This document shows positions 8,336-16,329 of a stretch of 23,839 nucleotides of DNA, one piece after another. Every line of letters starts with the position of its first letter. Within the stretch, counting starts at the first letter, position 1. The notes under the pieces were generated by a model. It was not told the origin of the DNA, searched no databases, and worked only from the letters and a program-made list of their open reading frames with translations. Source of the stretch: Chara braunii (Eukaryota > Streptophyta > Charophyceae > Charales > Characeae); the NCBI GenBank assembly GCA_003427395.1, contig BFEA01000145.1:1899341-1923179 (forward strand). The letters run 5' to 3'. The position numbers and the translations under genes are program-made.

Positions 8336-9328
8336 GAGAGGAGACAGCTGCGGCCACACAGACTGTTAGCGGGATTGGAAGCAACAGATGCGACAAAGCG
8401 CTACACATGCAGAGCCGTAACCGAAAAAGGAGCCCACACATCCACACTTGCAAAGAAAGATTTCCCTTCCAAAATTCCGGAGAGTACCTCGGAAAAACAT
8501 AAGCACCGACTCTCGTGCGAGAGGATCGTAAGAACAACTTGTAGCAAACCTCTCCTAGGCGGAGTACCTCTACGGGTTTCGCTAGAGCCGCCCTCCCTAC
8601 GCTCATCAGGAGGTTCTGGAAGATCCACTTCCTACTGCGAACCTATGCCCTGCTCCGCATTTTATACTCACTCTCCGATTTCCCTTGTTCCTGTCCCCTC
8701 GTACTATTCCTCAAGTTTCCCTGTCTATTTTTTCCGAAAACCTTTTGTCTACAGAAATTTCCCAAAACTTCTGATTCTACGGATCCCCTTCTGAACTAAG
8801 CCGCACTACTTCCCGTTGTTTTACACCTGCAGTTCTGCGTGCTGTGTGTCGGCTTCGCTGTTGCTAGCCGCGCCCGTGATCCCCGGTGCAGTGCCATAGT
8901 TAGATTTTTATCTACTGTTTCTGTCCCGTCCCACCGGTTGTCAGCACCCGCTGGCTAAGTTCTCGCTGTTCCCTGAGTTGCTAACCGTTGTTGTCTGGAC
9001 TTTGCCTGACTGATCCCGTCCTGAACTGGGGCGTGGCATCAGCCAGATATCCCACTTTCCCGTTTTCACAGTTCCAGACTTGCGTGTCATGTGCCAGCTT
9101 CACTGAGTGCTGTTGCCGACTGCCCGACTGCCTGACTGATCCCTGATCCATCCTGTTCTCATCTGCATGAATATGGCCATTCCATTTGTCGTTTTCTTCA
9201 GCCCCTTCCATGCTTATGGCTACCGTCCCGTAGGGTAACTCCCCACATAGCGGCTGCCACTCGTGCTACCTCAAGAAGGCCATTCGAGGCCTTTAGCCTG
9301 GCCAACTTGGCCAGGCCCCCCAAGAAAA
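8336..9328 (-). repeat. Upstream pseudo-LTR of the PLE
   Basis: This is the direct repeat of 3071-4055. In element orientation it begins with the tail of the RT coding frame (9328 to about 9197), then runs through the 3' untranslated region to a junction at 8335/8336, where the full copy begins. It is therefore a 5'-truncated upstream copy and not a symmetric LTR. It holds the better preserved hammerhead-like core. Confidence 0.85.
8547..8615 (-). ncRNA. Hammerhead-ribozyme-like motif in pseudo-LTR
   Basis: On the minus strand, CTGATGAG (8609-8602) is followed by a stem II candidate, in which GC(G)TAG pairs with CTAGC. GAAA (8580-8577) comes next, then ACC...GGT as a three-pair stem III ending in UA. 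AACCTC (8615-8610) and GAGGTT (8552-8547) flank the core and could pair as stem I. However, 12 unpaired bases separate GGTA from GAGGTT, so the cleavage-site side is not canonical. Hammerheads are known in PLE pseudo-LTRs, which raises the prior. The sister copy at 3312-3344 has lost core bases. Confidence 0.4.
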
Positions 9329-9680
9329 AGTGGGGGGCTCGGGCCAGGGATGGAGGCCAAAAAAAGAAAAAAGAAAAAGAAGAAATAAAAAAGTAAAGAA
9401 ACGAGGAACTGCGAATCCACCTACGTGGGGAAGGCCCTCACCTCACCAGTGCTTTGAGGAATGTATCTGGCCAGGAAGTGAGGAACATGAAACAGGTCGT
9501 TTTCCTTTTTTGTTTGTTGTTGTCAGGTCCTTGAGGCGCCCTGCCAGCCAGGCAGGGCGGATTCCACGCGAGGCAGCTAACTGCCTCGCTTCATTTAGCA
9601 TCCTGTATCGGACCGCAATCACAACATAAGGGATGTTGTTTTTTTTTTGTTTTTTTATCTGCTGTTCGTGGATAGACGAG
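9329..9680. other. Gene-free: purine-rich tract and two adjacent hairpins
   Basis: An A/G-rich run occupies 9358-9405. Two perfect hairpins lie close together: CGCCCTGCC-AGCCA-GGCAGGGCG (9537-9559) and CGAGGCAG-CTAA-CTGCCTCG (9570-9589). A T run is at 9639-9656. I see no gene. Confidence 0.6.
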
Positions 9681-9795
9681 GGCCCTGATTGAACTGCTAC
9701 AGCCCGAGTTTCAACTGCAATTGAAACTCGGGGCCTGACTAAACTGCTAAAACGCAGTGCAATTACAAACTGTTTTCGTGACTGGGCCGTTTTCA
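9681..9795 (-). repeat. Dispersed repeat F (copy 2)
   Basis: The reverse complement matches 2610-2770 over the GCAGTTTAGTCAGGCCCCGA and GTAATTGCA segments. CCCGAGTTTCAA (9703-9714) pairs with TTGAAACTCGGG (9721-9732) around CTGCAA. Confidence 0.7.
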
Positions 9796-10020
9796 TTTGG
9801 CATGCTGCCTGTAAAATTGTGTAAATGACCTTAGATACTGTCAGTTTGTTTTTCCTTTTTAGTGGTTTAATATAATCATATAAGTTGTTAGCCCTTGTGT
9901 CTCTGATTTTTATTTATTTATTTATTTATTTTTATTTTATTTTTTTTAGATGTGTGTTTTTCCTTTGGCATGCTACCTGTAAATGAGCTTAGCTAGTGTC
10001 AGTTTGTTTTTCCTTTTTAG
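9796..10020 (+). repeat. Dispersed repeat G (copy 2)
   Basis: Contains the same AAGTTGTTAGCCCTTGTGTC and TTTTTCCTTTGGCATGCTAC segments as 2412-2609. A (TTTA)n microsatellite (about 9908-9945) expands its T tract. It abuts repeat F, as at 2609/2610, but with F in the opposite orientation. Confidence 0.8.
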
Positions 10021-10134
10021 GCAACTAACTGATTGTGCGCTCTGTGGCATTTTGATTGATTGAGATAGCACAGCAGTCAAGGATAAGCAGGGCCCGAGTT
10101 GGCAAGTTTGTCCTCGTTGTTGCACTGTTATATC

Positions 10135-10207
10135 CGCAACGAGAGGGACTCCAACAGGTGACCTCAGCTATGACAGCCGGATGCCTTTACCACTGCAACT
10201 GTGACCC
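10135..10207 (-). repeat. tRNA-like SINE head
   Basis: On the minus strand, AGTTGCAGTGGTAAAGGC resembles a tRNA D-arm/A box. CGGC-TGTCATA-GCTG resembles an anticodon arm, and CTGTTGGAGTCCC resembles a T-arm/B box, all at roughly tRNA spacing. Stems are too degraded for a functional tRNA. No poly(A) tail or target duplication was found. Confidence 0.5.
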
Positions 10208-10305
10208 GGTGTTCTAAACTGAACCCATACAGGGTTTGACATTCAGCCCAGTGCGCCCCATCACACTTGCAACAAGGACCTACTCCTCAATGCAGGGGAC
10301 ATCCA

Positions 10306-10405
10306 TGAGATCCTCCGCAGGCAGCAGCATCCACACAGAATCCAAGACCCTCCTCAGGTGCCAGCATCCATGCAGGCAGCAGCATCCACGCAGAATCCAA
10401 GATCC
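10306..10405 (+). repeat. Tandem duplication, 55-bp period
   Basis: GCAGGCAGCAGCATCCAC begins at 10317 and again at 10372, each followed by a CAGAATCCAAGA-type segment. It adjoins the MITE at 10406. The rest of 10021-10305 shows only the tRNA-like head. Confidence 0.8.
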
Positions 10406-10490
10406 TACCTTCATTATAGCTGTATTTGAGGCATCTTTCAGTCTAGATACAGCTATAATGACCGTACATTGTATTCGGGGGAAGAAGGTA
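10406..10490. mobile_element. TA-flanked MITE, internally deleted copy
   Basis: Flanked by TA at 10406-10407 and 10489-10490, with ends CCTTC and GAAGG. The inner arms ATTATAGCTGTAT and ATACAGCTATAAT are inverted. Compared with the copy at 10886-11005, most of the left outer arm is missing. Confidence 0.7.
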
Positions 10491-10885
10491 GTACGCGGTT
10501 GCATGCATCCACGTAGACACCATCGCCGAGTAACCCGGCATCGCTCCATTACTCTCAAAATGACAACGTGCAAAATCAGCATGAATCTTCCGCTAGATTT
10601 TGAGCTTTCCTGTTAACGACGCTCTGCGTCAACTTTCATGATCATATGATTCTCATTGCATATTATACGAGCCAGGATTGCGCTCGGGGGTTATCTTTTC
10701 GTCTGTGTCTCTCACCTTTCGTCCGGTCTAAGTCTATGCATGATACAGACGGCATGTCTGTTGACTTTGCTTTATGTTGCATTGATGAGCTTCTCTATGT
10801 CTCTTCCGCTAGAACATAGAAAGATGTGACTTTTGCGAGGCCGCCCTCCGCTCATACACGGTGGGTAAGTTTGCTGTTGTAGCCC
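10491..10885. other. No recognised feature
   Basis: Gene-free stretch between two MITE copies. I see no domain-bearing frame, repeat or RNA signal. Confidence 0.5.
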
Positions 10886-11005
10886 TACCGTCTTAACCCG
10901 AATATAACGCCCGATCATTATCGCTATATTTGGGGCATTTTTCAGGCATTTTTCAGTCCAGATGCAGCGATAATGACCGGGCGTTCTATTCGGATGAAGA
11001 CGGTA
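10886..11005. mobile_element. TA-flanked MITE, copy 2
   Basis: TA dinucleotides at 10886-10887 and 11004-11005 flank inverted ends that begin CCGTCTTaACCCGAAT and continue inverted for about 45 bases. TA duplication points to the Tc1/mariner superfamily (Stowaway-like). There is no coding capacity. Confidence 0.8.
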
Positions 11006-11043
11006 GCCCATCCTAAAGGGCTGTGGCGTATGATGTAAGGGAT

Positions 11044-11184
11044 GCTAGGTCCATTTCCCAGCTTTTAATTTAATTTAATTTCTTTTTTTGGAGGTGTTTT
11101 CCTCCTCCGGTGATACTTCTACCAATTTTTTATTTTATTTTTTTTTCCCAGTAGTGGATACTATGAGTATATACATATATATAT
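11044..11184 (+). repeat. Retroposon 3' tail relic and AT-rich run up to the gap
   Basis: GCTAGGTCCATTTCCCAGC (11044-11062), preceded by ATGATGTAAGGGAT, matches the 3' stem-loop region of the retroposons at 2219-2237 and 16888-16906. A and T tracts follow. The contig then ends in a short (TA)n run before the N at 11185. Confidence 0.55.
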
Positions 11185-11185
11185 N
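11185..11185. other. Single N, contig gap at the duplication edge
   Basis: The undetermined base lies directly before the first base of the exact duplicate (11186) and directly after a (TA)n tract, a typical place for a contig to end. Confidence 0.85.
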
Positions 11186-11859
11186 GCCCCTTGGTAGTCC
11201 TTGAGAGAAAGATTTATTCTTTTGGGGTATTCTGAAAATGAATGAGGATAGGTGCTTGTTTTGCAAGTCCTTGCTGGCGCCCAGGATGGGTGAAGAGGCA
11301 TTAGACTCATCTATTTTGGACCTGGAAGGAAGGGGGTACTGATCGTTTTTTTTGGATCAATGCTACTGTTATGTTATTGTACTCAAGGGGACGCTGGACC
11401 CGCTTTCCAGCAGGTGTTGCTCCCCGCCAATAGACTGAAGCCCTCCATGAATCAGGAAGGAGTGTATGTTATTACGATCACTCCTTCTTGTGAATACGGG
11501 GTTAAAAAAAAAAAGTGAGGCGGCATGCAGAGGCGATGGCGATGGACCTTCGCGTGGCGCTTACAAATTCGGGACGACTTACGAGGACTCCACTGCGCCG
11601 CTGCAAATGCCCGTTTCCACCATCGCAGATATGGACGCCACCTGCCCCGCATCGCCGTCGTGACGTCCAGCACCCAATTTGAAATCTGATTTTCGAACGG
11701 GGAGGTCCATTGCTTTTAAAGGTTTTTCTTTTTTGCGGTCTCCAGCACCTTCAAAATTTCCCGCCTTCAGCAGCTGGACCACACCGTAGCAAGACTGGCA
11801 TCACCCAATGGACCAAGGCATTGCCCCCCTCCCCCGGCTGTTTATAATATTATGAAAAT

Positions 11860-11998
11860 GGCCACCCGCGGCCGAAAGGAATCATCCTTGGGAGACCACC
11901 CCAAGGATAGGTGGAACGATGGCGGGAACTTACTTCAAAACCCCCAAGGAAACTTCCTTCGGCCCCGAGGACACCCCAAGGAGTGTCTAACGAGGCCC
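11860..11998 (-). mobile_element. TIR family T fragment (repeated at 21797-21935)
   Basis: On the minus strand it starts GGGCCTCGTTAGACACTCCT (11998-11979), the same end as 714-733 and 18155-18174. It shares GTTCCACCTATCCT with the member at 18155. The interior repeats CCTTGGGG-type motifs. The other end is missing. Confidence 0.7.
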
Positions 11999-12323
11999 AA
12001 ACTGTTACATCGGAGTTTCACCCACTCATCAGGAGGCTGAACCCGCAACAGTCTGCAGAATCCCCTAACTGATAACACTGTATATTTCAAATCTTTCTCC
12101 ATTTATTACGGACCACTGCCCAAGGCAATCATACACAAAGTGGGGCAAAAAAAAAAAATTAAGAAAAAAAGAAAAAAAAAAAAACACGTGACAACATTCA
12201 AAAAAAAAGAAAGGAAATGCCGGAAGGTCCTGTCATTGCTGTGTGTACCAAGTGTGTTCCTAGGCAGGGATGACGTTTCACGGTTTCAGCCCTTGCAAAA
12301 CTTATGGTTGTAATTGCATTCAC

Positions 12324-12356
12324 AAATTTGAAATTTGAAATTTGAAATTTGAAATT
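12324..12356 (+). repeat. (AAATTTG)n microsatellite (also 22261-22293)
   Basis: Almost five copies of a seven-base unit. Confidence 0.9.
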
Positions 12357-12559
12357 AGGAGGGTCCTACCCTTCCCCCAAGCCTAGGCTATTCTGAATCT
12401 CCACGCTCAGGGGCATACTCACGTAGGACCTTTTTTTTTTTTATAATGAAAAGCCCTTTTTTTTTTTATTTTTAACTATGCTATATTCTTCTCTCAATTT
12501 CACCGCTCAATATCTACCTACCACTACTCCTAAGGCTATACAGGGGACCCCTGCACGCC

Positions 12560-12668
12560 TACCGTCTTCACGCGAATAGAACGCCCGGTCATTATCGCCG
12601 CATCTGGACCGGAAGTTGGGCCAAATGCAGCTATAATGACCGGCCGTTCTATTCGGGTGAAGACGGTA
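12560..12668. mobile_element. TA-flanked MITE, copy 3 (repeated at 22497-22605)
   Basis: TA at both borders and inverted ends CCGTCTTCAC(G/C)CGAATAGA. The arms are about 45 bases with few mismatches and leave only a short centre. It is the same family as 10886-11005 and better preserved. Confidence 0.85.
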
Positions 12669-12857
12669 GCTACCTCTCACAATTAAGGGCCCGGAAAATA
12701 CAATCAATGAGTTGCAGATTCAGGGGCCACGAGGTCTCCCACCTCACTCAGCCAGCCGAGCCCGCCCCCCCCCCTGTAAAAAGGAACCAAAAAAGAAAAG
12801 AAAAAAAGAGAAAACTAAAGAATTCCCGAAAATAGTAACAGGTCTAAAGCAGGAATT

Positions 12858-12880
12858 CCTAACCCTAACCCTAACCCTAA
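12858..12880 (-). repeat. Short interstitial telomere-like repeat (also 22795-22817)
   Basis: Nearly four units of CCCTAA, the TTAGGG type rather than the TTTAGGG type usual in land plants. Too short to be a telomere. Confidence 0.75.
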
Positions 12881-12910
12881 TATATCCTAAAAAACCGCAC
12901 TGATCAACTA

Positions 12911-12924
12911 CTGTCTCTTATACA
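12911..12924 (+). other. Residual Nextera/Tn5 mosaic-end adapter
   Basis: CTGTCTCTTATACA equals the first 14 bases of the reverse complement of the Tn5 mosaic end AGATGTGTATAAGAGACAG. It begins at the first base after the exact duplicate ends. This marks a library-derived chimeric join and not genomic DNA. Confidence 0.85.
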
Positions 12925-13607
12925 AAAAAAGAAGAAGCCTATTAACGAGCCTAGCTCCATGGTCACCCATAAACAGCAGAAATATGTGCGATCCTTCATG
13001 TTTGGTGTGCCTGCTGCTCCATTGCATTCTATTGCATTAATTTCTCCCCTCACCGGTGTCCGGCCTCAACCTCAGCAGACAGGAAGGCTCCAGGCTGCAC
13101 CTCTATCCACTACCTCTCCCATTGGCGACTCCAGCTCAAATCTTCAAGCCAAGTGGGACAGACAAGCAACAGCAGCACTACAAAAAATGTGAATGCGTAC
13201 AAGCACGACAGCGGGAGGTCGAAAACCGCCGGGCAAGACGATGACGGAAGACTACGACTAAACGATAGCAGATGGGAATGGTGGCCACACTGAGCACACT
13301 CCCCTTGGTAAAGCGGCCAAAAGGGGAAAAAAGCTCACCTTTCACTCTGCGAAGACTCCCTACGGTTGCAGCTGGCGCCACCTCACTACTCCCTACATGA
13401 AGGGCCCAAAAAGCCCTGCCAGCTCAAGTAGGGCACACCTGCCCTCACCACGCCTCGAGGGGACAGGCAACAGGAAGGACAGAGAACTCTGCCAACATAT
13501 GTCGGTTGTCCAAACATTTGTCAGTCATTGATATGACGTGTAATATGAGGGACGGTTGCTTGGCACCCCCCGGTTCCCAAAAAAAAAAAAAAAAAAAAAA
13601 AAAGGGA
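12925..13607. other. No recognised gene
   Basis: Short open frames (for example 12959-13192 plus and 13178-13381 minus) have no domain I know. A 25-base A run lies at 13579-13603, directly before the next retroposon tail. Confidence 0.5.
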
Positions 13608-13746
13608 CGCTTGCTTGACCCGGTGTCCAGACCAGGTCCGGTGTCCAGACCAGGTGCAGCTCCCCACCAAAAGATGGACCCTTCAACTGGGGAGCCAATT
13701 AGTAAGACTGCCATCCGTCTAGTAACCCACCTCTACAACAACCTGG

Positions 13747-13807
<61 letters not shown>
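13608..13807 (+). mobile_element. LINE/SINE 3' tail with 56-base poly(A)
   Basis: GACGCTTGCTTGACCCGG... GTGCAGCTCCCCACCAA parallels the LINE tail at 11391-11440 (GACGCTGGACCCG... GTGTTGCTCCCCGCCAA), and it ends in A at 13752-13807. A 19-20 bp segment, CCGGTGTCCAGACCAGGT, is tandemly repeated at 13620-13657. A 25-base A run directly upstream suggests insertion into an earlier tail. Confidence 0.65.
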
Positions 13808-13808
<1 letters not shown>

Positions 13809-14105
13809 AAAAAGAAGGAAAAAAAAAAAAAAAAAAAAAAAGAAGAAGAAGAAGGAAGGCTGCTCTTACCACCTCCCTCAGTGGTATGTACTAGTACTCG
13901 AAGTTTCAAAAACAAATAATAAAATAAAATTCAAGAAAAAAAATAAAATAAAATTCAAGAAAAAAAATAAAATAAACAAGAAAAAAAAAAAATTTCAGAA
14001 ATATTGAACTCTTGTTTTTTTTCTGCCTCTTTTTTTTCAAAAGGGTGGCATCCACAGGTGACCCGCCCCGGGTAATCCCACAGCAGAGGAAGGAGGGTGG
14101 ACGTC

Positions 14106-14135
<30 letters not shown>
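13808..14135. repeat. A-rich tandem repeats and long homopolymers
   Basis: Further A/G runs extend to about 13860. A roughly 25-bp AAATAAAATTCAAG-type unit is repeated at 13920-13985, and a 27-base T run lies at 14109-14135. No gene is visible. Confidence 0.7.
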
Positions 14136-14136
<1 letters not shown>

Positions 14137-14418
14137 GGACGTCTTCTTTTCACAGCACCTTTGCAGTTGAATACTGCCCCTTGTAGCGAATACTTCGCTT
14201 CGAGACCCCTTGCTTTGGCTTTGAGAGAGCTATCATCACAAGCTCCTGGACCATGATTAAAAAAAAGGAGAATTCATAATGGCTTTTAGGCTCGGATCCC
14301 ACACTACTTACCGTAAGTGAAACAGTAAAAGAAAAGAAATTGATGGAGGCGGGCCGGCGGAACGGGAAATAAAAATTGGATCCCACACACCCGTGCAACT
14401 AGGAACTTTTACTATGAA

Positions 14419-14447
14419 ACCACCAGTACTTGGCCCATCTGCTGGGC

Positions 14448-14480
<33 letters not shown>

Positions 14481-14765
14481 GAAAAACACCCCCACCGGTG
14501 TTCCCGCAAGTTTCAGAGGCCCGGGCATTGTTGTCGTTAACACCCTGCAAGTTTTGGAGGCCCGCGCGTTGTTGTAGTTAACACCCGGCAATTTTCGGAG
14601 GCCCGGGGTTACCGGACCGGACCTGAAAGGCTTACGCCGCCATCCAAAACAAGTTTTTTTTGTTTTTTTTGTTTCGCTGGCGGGTCGGCCCGAAACGGCT
14701 CGCAGAGTCGCAGGGCATATTCAGGCACTGCATCTATACCTCAGGCTGGGCCAAGTACTGGTGGT
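14419..14765. mobile_element. Small TIR element with 41-bp tandem repeats inside
   Basis: ACCACCAGTACTTGGCCCA (14419-14437) is inverted exactly at 14747-14765. Inside are a 31-base T run (14449-14479) and three units of 41 bp (starting near 14507, 14548 and 14589), each with GCAA, GGAGGCCCG and GTTAACACCC-like segments. Confidence 0.75.
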
Positions 14766-14810
14766 ATAATGAGCCGTTTGTTTTTCTGGCAAATAGAGCA
14801 CGCTAGCCAA

Positions 14811-15530
14811 CCAGGAGCGAGATCCCACTTCCGATGCATGTGGATTAGTGTTTAGGGTGTGTGACTGTCAGGCATTGTGGATTTGGCAGGAAATCAGCGG
14901 TAGCCTGTTTTTGTGAATTAAGCCCGGGAAAAAGGATGTTTTCTTTTGCTCTCCCATCGGTAGGTTTTTCTTTTGTTTTCATTGTTGGGATCCTGTGGCT
15001 GTCCCAAAGAACACGTGCGTGAAATCACAACCAAGTTTTTTGGTTCATGAAATCACACACGTTTCACTCACGGCGAAGTCAAAGGCGAATGGCTTCATCG
15101 CTGGAAATTCATTGTGGTTTGGGAGGTGTTTGGGAGGGTTCGATCCCCTCACCTACAGCAAATGGTGTATGGAGTTACTCTTGCCCTCCTTTGCCAAAGA
15201 GAATTTCTGTTAGGACAACCGAACAGGGTGCACGGTGGCCTATTTCAAGGAAACCTCAGACTATTGTCAATGAACATGGTCCGTGTGGCCACTCACATGC
15301 AGTCGTCTCGACTGCCACAGCCATGGCCAGTGAATCATACCCGGACATCTGACAACCCGCTTGGAGCAGACACCATCTGTGAGAAGAGCACTTTCTTTTT
15401 TCAATTTGTTTGGTCATTAAATGGTCTTATGCATTTATTTTCCCTATTTCACGCTGCCCCCCACCTGTCCCCCACCCATCCCACACCCGTCACACTAATC
15501 CACATACATGGCTAGTGTGATCTTGCTCCA
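14811..15530 (+). mobile_element. TIR element, tandem copy A
   Basis: The left end is GCGAGATCCCACT...ATGTGGATTAG. The right end CTAATCCACATACATGGCTA continues to GATCTTGCTCCAGG, its imperfect inverse. It matches copy B at a 717-base offset with small indels. It carries pol III-like boxes (15090-15150). A 72-residue open frame (14995-15213) is conserved in copy B only as far as the DNA is, so I do not call it a gene. Confidence 0.7.
15090..15150 (+). repeat. tRNA-like boxes within copy A (second set 15777-15837)
   Basis: GAGGG-TTCGATC-CCCTC (15134-15150) is a perfect five-pair, seven-base-loop T-arm containing the B-box string GGTTCGATCCC. TGGCTTCATCGCTGG (15090-15104) is a fair A box about 33 bases upstream. 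Copy B keeps the T-arm at 15821-15837. Confidence 0.5.
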
Positions 15531-16250
15531 GGAGGGAGATCCCACTACCGATGTATGTGGATTAGCATCGTGGATTTGGCAGGAAATCAGCGGTAGCCTG
15601 TTTTTGCGAATTAAGCCTGGGAAAAGGATGTTTTCTTTTGCTCTCCCATTGGTAGGTTTTCCTTTCGTTTTTGTTGTTGGGGTCCTGTGGCTGTCCCAAA
15701 CATGCGTGAAATCACAGCCATTTTTTTTGGTTCGTGAAATCACACACGTTTCACTCACGGCGAAAGCAAAGACAAATGGATTCATATCTGGAAATTCATT
15801 GTGGTTTGGGAGGTGTTTGGGAGGGTTCGATCCCCTCACCTACAGCAAATGGTGTATGGAGCAACTCTTGCCCTCCTTCGCCAAAGAGAATTTCTGTCAG
15901 AACAACTGAACAGCGCGCACTGCGGCCTATTTCAAGGAAACCTCAGACTATTGTCAGACTATTGTCAATGAATATGCTCCGTGTGCCCACTCACATGCAG
16001 TCGTCTTGACTGCCACAGCCATGGTCAGTGAATCATACCCTGACATCTGACACCCCGCCTGGAGCACACACCATCTGTGAGAAGAGCACTTTCTTTTCCT
16101 TTTTTGCAGTTTTTTCTTCATTTGTTTGGTCATGAAATGTTTTTTTCTGTTTATTTTCCCTATTTCACGCTGCCACCCACCTGTCCCAAACCCGTTCCAC
16201 ACCCGTGACACTAATCCACATACGTGGCTAGTGGGATCTCCGTCCAGGAC
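15526..16250 (+). mobile_element. TIR element, tandem copy B
   Basis: Left end GGGAGATCCCACTACCGATG (15535-15554). Right end CTAATCCACATACGTGGCTA followed by GTGGGATCTCC (to about 16242). The junction with copy A shares the CTCCAGGAG string, so the two copies abut. Confidence 0.7.
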
Positions 16251-16291
16251 GATGAGAAAATACACACAGACACACACACACACACACACAT

Positions 16292-16325
<34 letters not shown>

Positions 16326-16329
16326 AAAA
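16251..16329 (+). repeat. (CA)n and poly(A) microsatellite
   Basis: A (CA)n run with a few interruptions (16262-16304) leads directly into an A run of about 26 bases. Confidence 0.9.

Larger units (their letters stand above)
3071..9328 (-). mobile_element. Penelope-like retroelement with N-terminal GIY-YIG and pseudo-LTRs
   Basis: The minus strand carries, in order, a zinc-knuckle/SAP-like ORF (8098-6860), a GIY-YIG domain (6859-6416), a linker (6415-6056) and an RT (6035-3925). The set is bracketed by direct repeats at 8336-9328 and 3071-4055. The repeats include the last codons of the RT frame, which is how PLE pseudo-LTRs arise: a 5'-truncated copy sits in tandem upstream of a full copy. 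The RT motifs and the presence of GIY-YIG without integrase, RNase H or protease exclude an ordinary LTR retrotransposon. Placing the endonuclease before the RT matches the permuted PLE group known from green algae (Chlamys). The copy is inactive as read: nonsense codons at 6860, 6416 and 6030, a frameshift near 5090 and an N at 6265. Confidence 0.85.
11186..12910 (+). repeat. 1,725-bp exact duplicate of 21123-22847 (copy 1)
   Basis: The offset is 9,937 bases throughout with no indel, including A runs of 11, 12, 7 and 13, and I found no mismatch in the stretches compared. It starts in the 3' untranslated region of a LINE (poly(A) at 11504-11514), then holds a fragment of TIR family T, a seven-base microsatellite, a MITE copy and short telomere-like repeats. 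With an N on the left and adapter sequence on the right, it is most likely an assembly artefact. The copy at 21123 is joined naturally to the LINE body. Confidence 0.9.

Noticed and set aside
8375-8794. Plus-strand open frame shared by both pseudo-LTRs
   Set aside because: It is antisense to the PLE, and its similarity to the left copy follows from the DNA repeat. No domain is visible.
3071-9328. LTR retrotransposon interpretation
   Set aside because: No integrase, protease, RNase H or primer-binding site was seen. The repeats contain RT codons, and a GIY-YIG domain is present.
10135-10207. Functional tRNA gene
   Set aside because: The acceptor and anticodon stems do not pair properly. It is better read as a SINE head.
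11452-11673. Minus-strand 73-codon frame, identical at 21389-21610
   Set aside because: The identity comes from the exact duplicate. It overlaps the LINE tail and shows no domain.
13506-13919. 137-codon frame rich in lysine
   Set aside because: It is a translation of poly(A) runs.
15508-15909. 133-codon frame conserved between the tandem elements
   Set aside because: The DNA is equally conserved in all frames, and the copy A frame is interrupted. It contains a tRNA-like arm, so non-coding is more likely.
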